A stretch of DNA of 41,024 nt, from assembly GCA_902801845.1 (NCBI GenBank), contig CADCJW010000003.1, positions 201,618 to 242,641 on the forward strand, in the 5' to 3' direction. Under the pieces are notes generated by a model that saw nothing but the letters and a program-made list of their open reading frames with translations, did not search any database and was not told the DNA's origin. This document shows, one piece after another, positions 7,826 to 16,900 of the stretch. How positions within the stretch are numbered: the first letter of the stretch is position 1; each line of letters opens with the position of its first letter. Made by a program: the position numbers and the translations under genes. This stretch comes from an uncultured Eubacteriales bacterium. Lineage in GTDB: Bacteria; Bacillota; Clostridia; Christensenellales; CAG-138.

Positions 7826-8710
7826 ATGAACACACGCACCGATATGGCCCACGAGGCGCTGCGCCGATGTCCGGAGCTGGCGGGGGTAGAGGAGGAGAAC
7901 GAGTCTCGGGGCAGGATCCGCATCTCCCGCATCCGCGTGCGGACGGCGGCGGCGGAGCGAAAACTGGATAAGCCGCGGGGCAGCTATATCACCCTGACGC
8001 TGCCTCCTGGCGGCCTATCCAGCAAGGAGGTGCGCTGTGAAACGGGCCGTTGCCTCGCTTCAGAGCTCTCCTTGCTGATTGGGGAAGGGCAAAGCGTGTT
8101 GGTCGTTGGGCTGGGGAATCGGCACGTGACCCCGGATGCTCTCGGCCCTCAGACCATCGAAAGCCTTTTCGTCACCCGCCACGTGCAGAACACCTTTCCG
8201 GAGCTGCTGCCGCAAAACACCCGCACGGTGGCAGCTTTCGCTGCCGGGGTCATGGGCATGACCGGCGTGGAGACGGCGGAGGCTGTGGCCGGCATCGCTT
8301 CCATTTTGAAACCGGATATGATCGTGGCGGTGGACGCTTTGGCCTCCTTTGACAGCGAGCACGTAGGGACCATGGTCCAGCTCAACGATACGGGCATCTC
8401 TCCCGGCGCCGGGGTTGGGAACTTTCGCATGGGCCTGAGCCGGGCCACGCTGGGCATCCCGGTGATCGCCATAGGCATCCCCCTGGTGCTGACGGCGGAG
8501 GCGATCCTGTATTCCGGTCTGGTCCGGATGGGAGCGGAGGAGCTCTTCGCCAAGGCGAAGAAGGCCTTGGGCGGACGGTTCCTCTCCATGTGCGTCACTC
8601 CGAAGGATATCGACGCCATGGTGAAGGACGGGGCGTCCATCCTGTCCTATGGGCTGAACTTAGCACTGTTCGGGGAGAATTATGATGCACTGGAGGGGCT
8701 GATGCGATAA
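7826..8710 (+). CDS. gpr: Germination protease GPR (spore protease)
   Basis: A 294-residue zymogen protease of peptidase family A25. During germination it cleaves the small acid-soluble proteins that coat spore DNA. The N-terminal propeptide region is followed by VLVVGLGNRHVTPDALGP near 95, the signature of the family, and by PDMIVAVDALAS near 170, which holds the conserved aspartates. The NDTGISPGAGVGN segment near 195 is also typical. The length is slightly short of the Bacillus enzyme (about 370) and normal for clostridial forms. A GGAGGAGG ribosome binding site precedes the ATG. The gpr-spoIIP order is the same as in Bacillus subtilis. Confidence 0.95.
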   Translation: MNTRTDMAHEALRRCPELAGVEEENESRGRIRISRIRVRTAAAERKLDKPRGSYITLTLPPGGLSSKEVRCETGRCLASELSLLIGEGQSVLVVGLGNRHVTPDALGPQTIESLFVTRHVQNTFPELLPQNTRTVAAFAAGVMGMTGVETAEAVAGIASILKPDMIVAVDALASFDSEHVGTMVQLNDTGISPGAGVGNFRMGLSRATLGIPVIAIGIPLVLTAEAILYSGLVRMGAEELFAKAKKALGGRFLSMCVTPKDIDAMVKDGASILSYGLNLALFGENYDALEGLMR

Positions 8711-8719
8711 TTATCCTTC

Positions 8720-8733
8720 CCTATGCATAGGGT
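8720..8733. promoter_or_regulatory. 14-bp perfect palindrome upstream of spoIIP
   Basis: CCCTATGCATAGGG lies in the 45-bp gap between gpr and spoIIP, 9 nt before the AGGAGGTGA ribosome binding site. It could be an operator or a small RNA hairpin. No promoter boxes are obvious around it. Confidence 0.35.
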
Positions 8734-8755
8734 AATGACGAGGAGGTGATACCCC

Positions 8756-9694
8756 ATGCATCGTCGCAAAACTGTTTCTTCCAAGGGAAGCCTTTTTTGG
8801 CTGGTATTTTTGTTGTTGGCATATCTGTCCGTCATCCGCATTATCGAGCTCCTTCCCTCGCCGGAGCCGGAGGCTCAACCTGCCCTGGCACAGCGCGGGG
8901 AGGAAGAAGCTTTGTCTGTTGAAAAAGAGATGCTTCCAACCTGTGAAGCGGAGACGTCGGTGGTCTCCAAGGGGCTGGATCTGCGGGGCAAGGAGCCACG
9001 GATCCTGATCTATCACACCCATACCACGGAGGCCTATACGGCCACGCCCGCTTCTCCTTATGTGAAGACCTCCTCCTTTCGCACGGCGGACGCCAGCAAA
9101 AGCGTGATCGCCGTGGGGGAGGCTCTGGCGGAGAGGCTCAGGACGGAATATGGGTTTTGCGTCCTCCACGACATCACGGATCATGAGCCGCCCAGCCTGA
9201 AAACGGCCTACTCCCGCAGCGAACAGACCATGCGAGCCTACCTTGAACAGTATCCGTCCCTGGTCCTGTTCATCGACGTACATCGGGACGCCAGCTCCGA
9301 TGCCTCCGATTACGTGATGGTGGACGGAAAACCTATGGCCCGTCTCATGTGCGTGGTGGGGCAGGGAACGAAATATGAGGACAAGCCGGATTTTGAGGGA
9401 AACTTAGCGCTGGCCTCCACGCTGACGCAGGATCTAAGGCGGATCGATAAACGCCTTGCGCGGGACGTGCGGATCAAGACGGGGCGATACAACCAGCATG
9501 TGGGCCGACTTAGCCTCCTGGTGGAAGTGGGGCACAACGCCAACACCCTGGAACAGGCCCTTAACGCCGTGCCGGCCCTGGCAGAATGCCTTGCCCTGTC
9601 CCTGGCCGATATGAGTGATGGAGAGCCGGATGAAGCTTCTGATCCTGTGACACTTCCCCTGACACCCCTTGGCCCGGGAATTGACAAAGAATAG
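8756..9694 (+). CDS. spoIIP: Stage II sporulation protein P (cell-wall amidase/endopeptidase)
   Basis: A 312-residue membrane-anchored peptidoglycan hydrolase. With SpoIID and SpoIIM it thins the septal wall so the mother cell can engulf the forespore. An N-terminal membrane helix (about 12-30) is followed by a linker and the catalytic domain. The zinc-site motifs are ILIYHTHTTEAY near 83, FIDVHRD near 175 and LLVEVGHNANTLEQAL near 255, all typical of SpoIIP. A near-perfect AGGAGGTGA site precedes the ATG. The proline-rich tail extends a little past the domain. The dapA promoter lies inside the last codons of this gene. Confidence 0.94.
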   Translation: MHRRKTVSSKGSLFWLVFLLLAYLSVIRIIELLPSPEPEAQPALAQRGEEEALSVEKEMLPTCEAETSVVSKGLDLRGKEPRILIYHTHTTEAYTATPASPYVKTSSFRTADASKSVIAVGEALAERLRTEYGFCVLHDITDHEPPSLKTAYSRSEQTMRAYLEQYPSLVLFIDVHRDASSDASDYVMVDGKPMARLMCVVGQGTKYEDKPDFEGNLALASTLTQDLRRIDKRLARDVRIKTGRYNQHVGRLSLLVEVGHNANTLEQALNAVPALAECLALSLADMSDGEPDEASDPVTLPLTPLGPGIDKE

Positions 9695-9710
9695 GGAAAA
9701 CGATACAATC
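9682..9710 (+). promoter_or_regulatory. Sigma-A promoter of dapA
   Basis: A perfect TTGACA (9682-9687) and TACAAT (9705-9710) are separated by 17 bp. The -35 box overlaps the 3' end of spoIIP. It separates the vegetative dapAB pair from the upstream sporulation genes and supports placing the dapA start at 9747. Confidence 0.88.
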
Positions 9711-9746
9711 ATATACAGAGAAAAAGGCAAGGGAGGGCAGCTTTGC

Positions 9747-10631
9747 ATGAGTACCGTTTTCAAAGGTTCCGGCGTGGCCCTGGTCACACCGTTCACCAAC
9801 GGAGAGGTGGATTACACCGCCCTGACACGGCTGATCGAACTGCAGATCATCAGCGGCACAGACGCCATCATCGTCTGCGGGACCACGGGTGAAGCGGCCA
9901 CCATGACGGCGGAGGAGCGGCTGGAGGTGATCCGGTTCGTGGTGGAGCGGGTCAACCGGCGGCTGCCGGTCATCGCCGGCACCGGCGGGAACAACACGGT
10001 TGCCGTGATCGAAGCTTCTCGCACGGCGGAAGCCCTGGGCGTGGACGGTCTGTTGATCGTCACCCCATTCTATAACAAGACCACTCAACGGGGTCTGGTG
10101 GCCCATTTCGGCGCCATCTGCGAGCAGGTCCATATCCCCATCATCGTCTACAACGTGCCTTCCCGCACGGGCCTAAACGTTTTGCCCGCCACCATGAAGG
10201 AGATCGTTGATACCTGCGAGAACGTGGTGGGCATCAAAGAGGCCAGCGGCAACATCGAGCAGATCGTCAATCTGGCGGCTATGTGTCCGGGCCTCGATAT
10301 CTATTCCGGCAACGACGATCACATTTTGCCGGTCCTGTCCGTGGGCGGGAAGGGCGTCATCTCCACCATCGCTAACGTGGTCCCCTCAGAGGTCCACAAC
10401 CTGTGCATGGCCTTCTTCGCCGGGAAGCTGGACATCGCCCGCAAGCTCCAATTCAGCCTTTTGCCCATCTGGCGGGCAGCCTTCTGCGAAACGAACCCCA
10501 TCCCCATCAAAACCATGATGAGCATGATGGATCTTTGCTCGCCGGAGCTTAGGCTGCCGTTGATCCCGCCCTCCAGGGAGAACGAGGAAAAGATGCGCAA
10601 GGCGCTGCGGGACTTCGGATTGATCTCATAA
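9747..10631 (+). CDS. dapA: 4-hydroxy-tetrahydrodipicolinate synthase
   Basis: A 294-residue cytosolic enzyme condensing pyruvate with aspartate semialdehyde, the first dedicated step of lysine and diaminopimelate synthesis. It opens with GSGVALVTPF, then GTTGEAATM near 44, YNVPSRTG near 135 and the Schiff-base lysine K164 in VGIKEASG. The length is typical. The frame is open upstream to 9669, but the promoter at 9682-9710 and the GGGAGGGCAG site fix the ATG at 9747. Diaminopimelate is also needed for the cell wall, and dipicolinate, the spore-core solute, comes from the same branch. dapB follows after 10 bp. Confidence 0.96.
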   Translation: MSTVFKGSGVALVTPFTNGEVDYTALTRLIELQIISGTDAIIVCGTTGEAATMTAEERLEVIRFVVERVNRRLPVIAGTGGNNTVAVIEASRTAEALGVDGLLIVTPFYNKTTQRGLVAHFGAICEQVHIPIIVYNVPSRTGLNVLPATMKEIVDTCENVVGIKEASGNIEQIVNLAAMCPGLDIYSGNDDHILPVLSVGGKGVISTIANVVPSEVHNLCMAFFAGKLDIARKLQFSLLPIWRAAFCETNPIPIKTMMSMMDLCSPELRLPLIPPSRENEEKMRKALRDFGLIS

Positions 10632-10641
10632 GGATACGGTC

Positions 10642-11400
10642 ATGAAAAAGCGAGTTTTGATCAGCGGCGCCCTGGGTCACATGGGGCGGACTATAGCGGC
10701 CACCATGACAGAGGGGGAATGGGATCTGGTCCCCGCGGTGGGCGTCGATCTAATGACAGGGGATTTCCCTGGCCAGCTATTTTCGTCTGCAGAGGCGGTA
10801 GATGCGCCCTTCGACGTGGCGATCGACTTTTCCCGACCGGAGGCGGCCATGGCCGTTTTGGAGCTGTGCCTGCGGGAGAAAAAGCCCTTGGTCGTCGGCA
10901 CGACGGGCCTCGACGGGGCGCAGAAGGAACGCTTGCAGGCGGCTTCCAAGCTCATCCCTGTGTTCTACGCCCGCAATATGTCCCTGGGGGTGAATCTCCA
11001 GCTGTCCCTGGTGAAGGCGGCGACCAAGGTCCTCGGCGACGCTTTCGATCCGGAGATCGTGGAGATCCATCACAATAAAAAGGTGGACGCGCCCAGCGGC
11101 ACGGCCCTGATGCTTGCGGAGCAGATCGAATCCGCTCGGAGCGGAGAGAGCGAGCTTATCTTCGGCCGCCATGAGACCAACAAACGGCGAACCAAGGACG
11201 AGATCGGCATCCATTCCCTGCGGGGCGGAAATATGGTGGGAGAGCATGCCGTGCACTTTTTGGGCACCGATGAAGAGATCATCATCACCCATCGAGCCAC
11301 CAGCAAACGGGTCTTTGCCATAGGCGCTCTTCGGGCCGCGACCTGGATCCTGGACCAAAAACCGGGCTTATATTCCATGGAGGATCTCATTCAAGCATAG
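10642..11400 (+). CDS. dapB: 4-hydroxy-tetrahydrodipicolinate reductase
   Basis: A 252-residue cytosolic reductase using NAD(P)H in the second dedicated step of lysine/diaminopimelate synthesis. The N-terminal Rossmann motif is SGALGHMGR (8-16). The central VVGTTGL segment and the signature HHNKKVDAPSGTAL near 140 supply substrate-binding and catalytic residues. The C-terminus has GEHAVHFLG and ITHRA as expected. It is co-transcribed with dapA (10-bp gap) and ends at a strong terminator. The length is slightly short of the usual 265 but no motif is missing. Confidence 0.95.
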   Translation: MKKRVLISGALGHMGRTIAATMTEGEWDLVPAVGVDLMTGDFPGQLFSSAEAVDAPFDVAIDFSRPEAAMAVLELCLREKKPLVVGTTGLDGAQKERLQAASKLIPVFYARNMSLGVNLQLSLVKAATKVLGDAFDPEIVEIHHNKKVDAPSGTALMLAEQIESARSGESELIFGRHETNKRRTKDEIGIHSLRGGNMVGEHAVHFLGTDEEIIITHRATSKRVFAIGALRAATWILDQKPGLYSMEDLIQA

Positions 11401-11423
11401 GATAAGTATACATTCAGATTATG

Positions 11424-11466
11424 CAGCCTTTTTCCTCGAAAAATCACGGAAAAAGGCTGTTTTTGC
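11424..11466 (+). terminator. Terminator of the dapA-dapB operon
   Basis: A 12-bp stem CAGCCTTTTTCC (11424-11435) pairs with GGAAAAAGGCTG (11448-11459) and is followed by TTTTTGC. It starts 24 bp after the dapB stop codon. Confidence 0.9.
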
Positions 11467-11471
11467 TTGCA

Positions 11472-11583
11472 TGTTCATAAAAAGTTCACATTTATAATGC
11501 TTTATTTTTTTGCAAATCATGGTATAGTGTTCATAGAATGTTCATAAAATTCAGACCAATATGTCCAATCACAACATGTTGTG
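11472..11583 (+). promoter_or_regulatory. Promoter and candidate operators of the SH3-repeat gene
   Basis: A TGG-TATAGT extended -10 box lies at 11523-11528, and a second candidate, TATAAT, at 11493-11498. The octamer TGTTCATA occurs three times (11472, 11528, 11539); the last two start 11 bp apart, about one helical turn. A 14-bp perfect palindrome CACAACATGTTGTG sits at 11570-11583, just before the ribosome binding site. The arrangement suggests specific control; no regulator is identifiable. Confidence 0.5.
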
Positions 11584-11605
11584 TCTGGAAAGGGGAGAAC
11601 ACACA

Positions 11606-13831
11606 ATGAAGAAAACTATCTCGATACTGTTGACGGCGATCATGGTCTTTTCTTTGGTCCCCGCCCTGTTCGTGAGAGACGGCGAGGCTGTCTCCGACAA
11701 GTTCGTGAAGAACACTTCGGGCGGCGTGATCAATGTGTATAAGGAATCCAACGATGCCTCCAAGGTGGTAGGCACCTTGGCTCCTGGCGCGGTCGCAAAG
11801 TTTGAAGGCAGCGTCGGCGCATTCATCCGCATCGCTAATCCCGCGGGATATGTGAAGACCAGTCAGGTCCTCACTCTGAATATCGAGCTGAACGCCAGCG
11901 GCGGTCTGTTCCTGAAGGACGGCAAGGAGCATAAGGTCAAGGTCTCCCTGACCAATGGGACGGGCTTTACGGTGGAGTACTCCACGGACGGCGGCAAAAA
12001 CTGGTCCACTACCGTGCCGGGCCTTACGGATGCCGGCAAGCTGACGGTAAAGGTCCGCGCCGTCAAGGACAACGTGGTTTTGAACCACAAGGACGTGACG
12101 CTGGAGATCACCGATAATCCGCCCGAGGGGACGGAGGTCACCATCGTGGCCCATGCCGGTCTTAAAAAGGCCCCTGTCCGCGCTACGGCAACCACGAAGG
12201 GCACCAAGATCGGTACGGTCAATGCCGGTGAAAAGTATAAGATGATCTCTCGGGAGGGCTCCTGGTATAAGATCAACTATGGATCGAAGGTAGGCTATGT
12301 TTACTACTGGTACGTCAAGGTCGGCGCCTACTCTGCGCCTACGGACGTGGAGCCCGATCCTACCAAGGCGAAGCTGACCGCGAAGGGCGGCACTTTCGTG
12401 TACGACGGCAAGGAGCATAAGGTCACGGCCAAGCTGGAGAACGGCGATGGGTACACCATCGAGTATTCCACCGACGGAGGCAAGACCTGGACCAAGAACG
12501 TGCCCGGCCAGACTGCGGTGGGCACACTGACCGTAAAGGTTCGCGCCACGGGCGGCTCCTCTCAGCTCACCCACAAGGACGTGGTGATAGAGGTCTTGGA
12601 AAAGATGCCTTCCGGCACGAAGGTCACTATCGTCGCTCACGGCAGCACCACCAAGGCTCCTGTGCGCAGCGCTTCGGGCAGTAGTTCCACCAAGATCGGC
12701 ACCGCCCTTCCCGGCGAAAAGTATGATCTGCTGGGCAAGTCCGGCGTATGGTATAAGATCGATTTTGACGGCGAAGACGGCTATGTATACTATTGGTTCG
12801 TCAAGGAAGGAGAATTGCCCGATCCCGAGGCGCCGGAGACCGTGCCTGGGCCTGAACCTGATCTTTCCGTCGCCAAGCTCACCGTCAAGGGCGGCAGCTT
12901 CCTGTATGACGGTAAGGAGCATAAGGTCGAAGCCAAGCTGGAGAACGGCACCGGTTTGACCGTGGAGTATTCAGTGGACGGCGGCAAGACCTGGACGACC
13001 AAGGCGCCTGGCCTTACCGATCCGGGCAGCCTTACGGTGAAGACGCGGGCTACCGGCGGCAAATCGATCCTTAAGCATAAGGACGTCACCCTGACCGTGA
13101 CCAAGTCCGCTCCCGTCGGGTCCACCATTACCATCGTTGCCCATGGCAGCACCACCAAAGCTCCCTTGCGCGCCACCGCCTCCAATTCCGGGAAAAAGCT
13201 GGGCACCCTGCCTGCGGGCACCAAGGGGACTCTCCTTGGGGAATCCGGCACCTGGACCAAGGTCAAGTGCGGTGACCTGGAGGGCTATGTCTACCACTGG
13301 TTCGTCAAAATCGGGTCCATTCCCGTGGATGATGACGATTCCTCCGGTACCCCTGATCCTTCCAAGGCCAAGCTGACGGTCAAGGGCGGCACCTTCATTT
13401 ACGATGGCAAGGAGCATAAGGTGGTTGCCAAGCTGGAGAACGGCAGCGGCTTCACCATCGAATACTCCACCGACGGCGGCAAAAAGTGGTCCACCACCGT
13501 GCCCAGCCTCACCTCCGCCGGCAAGCTGAAGGTGAAGGTCCGCGCCACCGGCGGCGGTCATGTCCTGACCCATGAGGACGTGACGCTCCAGGTCATCGAG
13601 GGCATCCCCGCCGGGACCAAGCTCACCATCGTCGCCCACGGTTCCCAGAACAAGGCCCCCATCCGCGATAAGGCTTCCAACTCCGGTGAAAAGCTGGCGA
13701 CCATCGATGCCGGCGAGACCTGCACGCTGATCAAGCAGCAGGGTTCCTGGTACAAGGTGGAGTACGGCGATGTGGTCGGATACGTGTATAACTGGTTCGT
13801 GAAGGTCGGAACCATCACCGTAGAAGACTGA
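11606..13831 (+). CDS. Secreted protein with SH3 domains and four long beta-rich repeats
   Basis: A 741-residue exported protein with a signal peptide (about 1-28, KK then a hydrophobic stretch). Residues 30-90 form a first SH3-like domain. Four tandem repeats of about 165 residues follow (DGKEH motif at 105, 267, 435 and 600). Each has a beta-rich module (YDGKEHKV...EYSTDGGK.W...P...RATGG...HKDV) and then a bacterial SH3 domain (TIVAHGS..KAP.R ... WYK...GYVYYWFVK). Bacterial SH3 domains often bind cell-wall peptides; the first module resembles immunoglobulin-like or MBG-type domains. There is no catalytic domain, LPXTG motif or S-layer domain, so attachment would rely on the SH3 domains. I chose the ATG at 11606 because of the GGGGAG site and signal peptide. 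Function is unknown. Confidence 0.85.
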   Translation: MKKTISILLTAIMVFSLVPALFVRDGEAVSDKFVKNTSGGVINVYKESNDASKVVGTLAPGAVAKFEGSVGAFIRIANPAGYVKTSQVLTLNIELNASGGLFLKDGKEHKVKVSLTNGTGFTVEYSTDGGKNWSTTVPGLTDAGKLTVKVRAVKDNVVLNHKDVTLEITDNPPEGTEVTIVAHAGLKKAPVRATATTKGTKIGTVNAGEKYKMISREGSWYKINYGSKVGYVYYWYVKVGAYSAPTDVEPDPTKAKLTAKGGTFVYDGKEHKVTAKLENGDGYTIEYSTDGGKTWTKNVPGQTAVGTLTVKVRATGGSSQLTHKDVVIEVLEKMPSGTKVTIVAHGSTTKAPVRSASGSSSTKIGTALPGEKYDLLGKSGVWYKIDFDGEDGYVYYWFVKEGELPDPEAPETVPGPEPDLSVAKLTVKGGSFLYDGKEHKVEAKLENGTGLTVEYSVDGGKTWTTKAPGLTDPGSLTVKTRATGGKSILKHKDVTLTVTKSAPVGSTITIVAHGSTTKAPLRATASNSGKKLGTLPAGTKGTLLGESGTWTKVKCGDLEGYVYHWFVKIGSIPVDDDDSSGTPDPSKAKLTVKGGTFIYDGKEHKVVAKLENGSGFTIEYSTDGGKKWSTTVPSLTSAGKLKVKVRATGGGHVLTHEDVTLQVIEGIPAGTKLTIVAHGSQNKAPIRDKASNSGEKLATIDAGETCTLIKQQGSWYKVEYGDVVGYVYNWFVKVGTITVED
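11888..13810 (+). repeat. Four tandem coding repeats of about 0.5 kb
   Basis: Units run roughly 11888-12325, 12368-12808, 12872-13315 and 13367-13810, with short acidic/proline linkers between them. Units 2 to 4 are closest to each other; unit 1 is the most divergent and lacks the YDG tyrosine. The repeats are similar at DNA level (for example the stretch encoding DGKEHKV), which points to internal duplication and allows recombination between copies. Confidence 0.85.
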
Positions 13832-13849
13832 TACTTTCAAAATCAACAG

Positions 13850-13880
13850 CAGCGCCGCCTGAAAGGGCGGCGCTGTTTTC
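13850..13880 (+). terminator. Terminator after the SH3-repeat gene
   Basis: A 10-bp stem CAGCGCCGCC/GGCGGCGCTG (13850-13875) is followed by TTTTCTGC. It starts 18 bp after the stop codon. Confidence 0.85.
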
Positions 13881-13930
13881 TGCGGCGGGAAATCAAAAAG
13901 GTTTCTCTTTTTTTATGGCCCAGAGTATGG

Positions 13931-13936
13931 TATACT
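13931..13936 (+). promoter_or_regulatory. Extended -10 promoter of dnaE
   Basis: TGG-TATACT lies 27 bp upstream of the dnaE ATG, with a T-rich stretch where a -35 box would be. It is the same extended -10 form seen at 2300-2338. Confidence 0.55.
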
Positions 13937-13963
13937 AAATTAAATAACCTGGGGAGGTTTGCT

Positions 13964-16900
13964 ATGTCTGTTCCCTTCGTGCATCTGCATGTGCATACCC
14001 AATATTCTTTGCTGGATGGGGCGGCCCGTATCCCGGCCCTGGTCGCCCGGGCAAAGGCTCTGGGACAAACGGCCCTCGCCATTACTGACCACGGGGTCAT
14101 GTACGGCGTCATCGATTTCTATCGGGAGTGCAAGAAGCAGGGGATAAAGCCTATCCTGGGCATGGAGGCCTACGTTTCACCAAGGGCCTATACCGTCAAA
14201 GAGGGAAAAGCGGATCGGGACTACGCCCACCTTATCCTGCTGGCCAAGGATCAGACCGGCTATCAAAATCTGATGCAGCTCTCCTCGGAGGCCTTCATCC
14301 ACGGGTTCTACTATAAGCCCCGCATCGACTATGATCTGCTGGAACGACATCATGAGGGGCTCGTCTGCCTGTCCGCATGTCTCGCGGGGGACATCCCACA
14401 GCATCTGCTGCATGATCGGGATGAGGAAGCCTATAAGCTGGCCCGGCGTCTGAAGGGCATGTTTGGAGAGGATTTCTATATCGAGCTTCAAAACCACGGG
14501 ATTCGGGAGCAGATGTACATCCTGCCCAAGCTGAAACGGCTGGCCTACGAATTGGGCATCAAGACCGTGGTCACCAACGATATCCACTATACGGACAGAG
14601 AGGATGCCGAAGCCCAGGACGTGCTGCTGTGCATCCAGACTCAGCGGTATGTAGACGAGCAGGATCGGATGCACATGGGCGCGGAGGAGTTCTACTGCAA
14701 GTCCGCCGAGGAGATGCTGCTCTTCCTGCCGGGGGAGGAGCGCTCCCTGGAGAACACCGTGGAGGTGGCCGACAAGTGCAACGTGGAGATCGAGTTCGGC
14801 AAGCGTCGGCTCCCCAAGTATACGGCGCCCGGCGGTATGGACAACCGGACCTATCTTCGACAGCTTTGCGAGGAGGGCATGGCTAAAAAGATGCCCAATG
14901 CGGGCAAGGAGGCCTGGGATCGGCTGAACTACGAGCTGTCCGTGGTGGAGAACATGGGCTTTGTGGATTACTATCTCATCGTCTGGGATTTTATCCACTT
15001 CGCCAAATCCCACAACATCATGGTTGGCCCGGGCCGGGGCAGCGGCGCCGCCAGCCTGGCCGCCTACTGTATGGGCATCACGGACGTGGATCCCTTGAAA
15101 TACGCTCTGCTGTTCGAGCGGTTTTTGAACCCGGAGCGGGTGTCCATGCCGGATTTCGACGTGGACTTCTGCTACGAGCGGCGGCAGGAGGTCATCGACT
15201 ACGTAGGGGAGAAGTACGGCGAGGGGCACGTGTCCCAGATCATCACCTTCGGCACCATGGCGGCCAAGGCCGTCATCCGGGATGTATGCCGGGTGCTCAG
15301 GGTGCCCTACGCCGAGGCGGACAAGCTGGCTAAGCTGGTGCCCAACATGCTGAAGATCACTCTGAAGGACGCCATGCAGATGCAGCCGGAGCTCAAATCG
15401 CTCTATGACGCCGATCCCACCACGAAGAAGGTGCTGGACCTTTCCATGAAGCTGGAGGGGTTGCCGCGCCACAGCTCCACCCATGCGGCGGGCGTTGTGA
15501 TCTCCGGCGTGCCCCTTGAAACGGTGGTGCCCCTGCAGAGCAACGACGGGGTCCTCACCACCCAGTTCCCCATGACCACCTTGGAGGAGCTGGGCCTGTT
15601 GAAGATGGACTTTTTGGGACTCAGGACCCTCACCGTTATCCGGGACGCCCTCAACTTCATTCGGGAGCAGGGGAAGGAGCCCCCGGATTTCTCCACCAAC
15701 GATTTCACCGATAAAGAAGTGTATGCCATGATCGCCCGGGGGGACACGGACGGGGTGTTCCAGTTGGAATCTGCGGGCATGCGGCAGTTTTTGATGCAGC
15801 TCAAGCCCGACTGCTTCGAGGATATCATCGCCGGCATCGCCCTCTATCGTCCGGGTCCCATGGAGAGCATCCCCCGCTATATCCAGGGCAAGCACGATCC
15901 CAGCTCCGTCCACTATGAGGACCCGCGGCTGGAGCCCATCCTGTCCACCACCTACGGCTGCATGGTCTATCAGGAGCAGGTCATGGAGATCGTCCGCACT
16001 CTGGGCGGATACTCCCTGGGCCGGGCGGATATCGTCCGCCGGGCCATGAGCAAGAAGAAGCATGACGTGATGGCCCGAGAGCGGGAGTATTTCGTCCACG
16101 GCACCGAGGGCGTGGAGGGCGCCGTGAAGCGAGGTGTCAGCGAGCGGGTGGCGGACCATATCTTCGACGAGATGATGGACTTCGCCTCCTACGCCTTCAA
16201 CAAAGCCCATGCCGCCTGCTACGCCGTTACCACCTATCGAACGGCCTATCTCAAACACTATTTCCCCGTGGAGTTTTTGGCCGCCATCATCAACGGCTAC
16301 ATGGGCAACTCCGACTCCGTGGCGGAATACGTATATGCCGCCCGCAAGAGCGGCATCCGGGTCCTGGGCCCGGACGTGAACAAGTCCCGTCCCAAGTTCT
16401 CCGTGGAGGAGGGCGCCATCCGTTTCGGCCTGGCCGCGGTGAAGAACGTGGGGGAGGCCGTCATGGAGGAGCTGGTCCAGGAGCGGCAGCAGCGCGGCGC
16501 TTTCCGTGATTTCTGGGATTTCTGCGACCGGGTGGGCGGTCTCAACAAGCGGATGGTGGAGAACATGATCTACGCCGGCTGCTTCGATTCCATGGGCTAC
16601 ACCCGGACCCAGTTGCTGAAGGTCTACGATAGGGCCATGGAGCTGGCCGCCAAGACCCGGCGGAACCGGGATGCGGGGCAGATGTCCCTGTTCGATATGG
16701 ACGTGGGGACCGCGGAGGTCACCGCCCATCCGCCCATCCTTCCGGCGGCGGAGATGCCCCACAAGCTCCTGCTGCAAAAGGAGCGGGAGGCCACGGGCCT
16801 CTATCTTTCCGGCCACCCGCTGGACGACTATATGGACGTGCTTGCCTCCTACCCGGTGACCGTCATGGACCTGGTGGAAGCGGACGGCAACACGGGCGTA

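Noticed and set aside
9669..9746. Longer DapA starting at the upstream TTG
   Set aside because: The extra residues have no counterpart in DapA, and the dapA promoter lies inside this stretch.
11531..12922. Long minus-strand frame opposite the SH3-repeat gene (and another at 12971-13846)
   Set aside because: Both are shadows of the repeats: their repeated segments reflect the plus-strand repeat units.
14177..16816. Open frame of 879 residues on the minus strand opposite dnaE
   Set aside because: It mirrors the GC-rich codons of dnaE; its protein is histidine/glycine-rich with no recognisable domain, and no ribosome binding site was seen.
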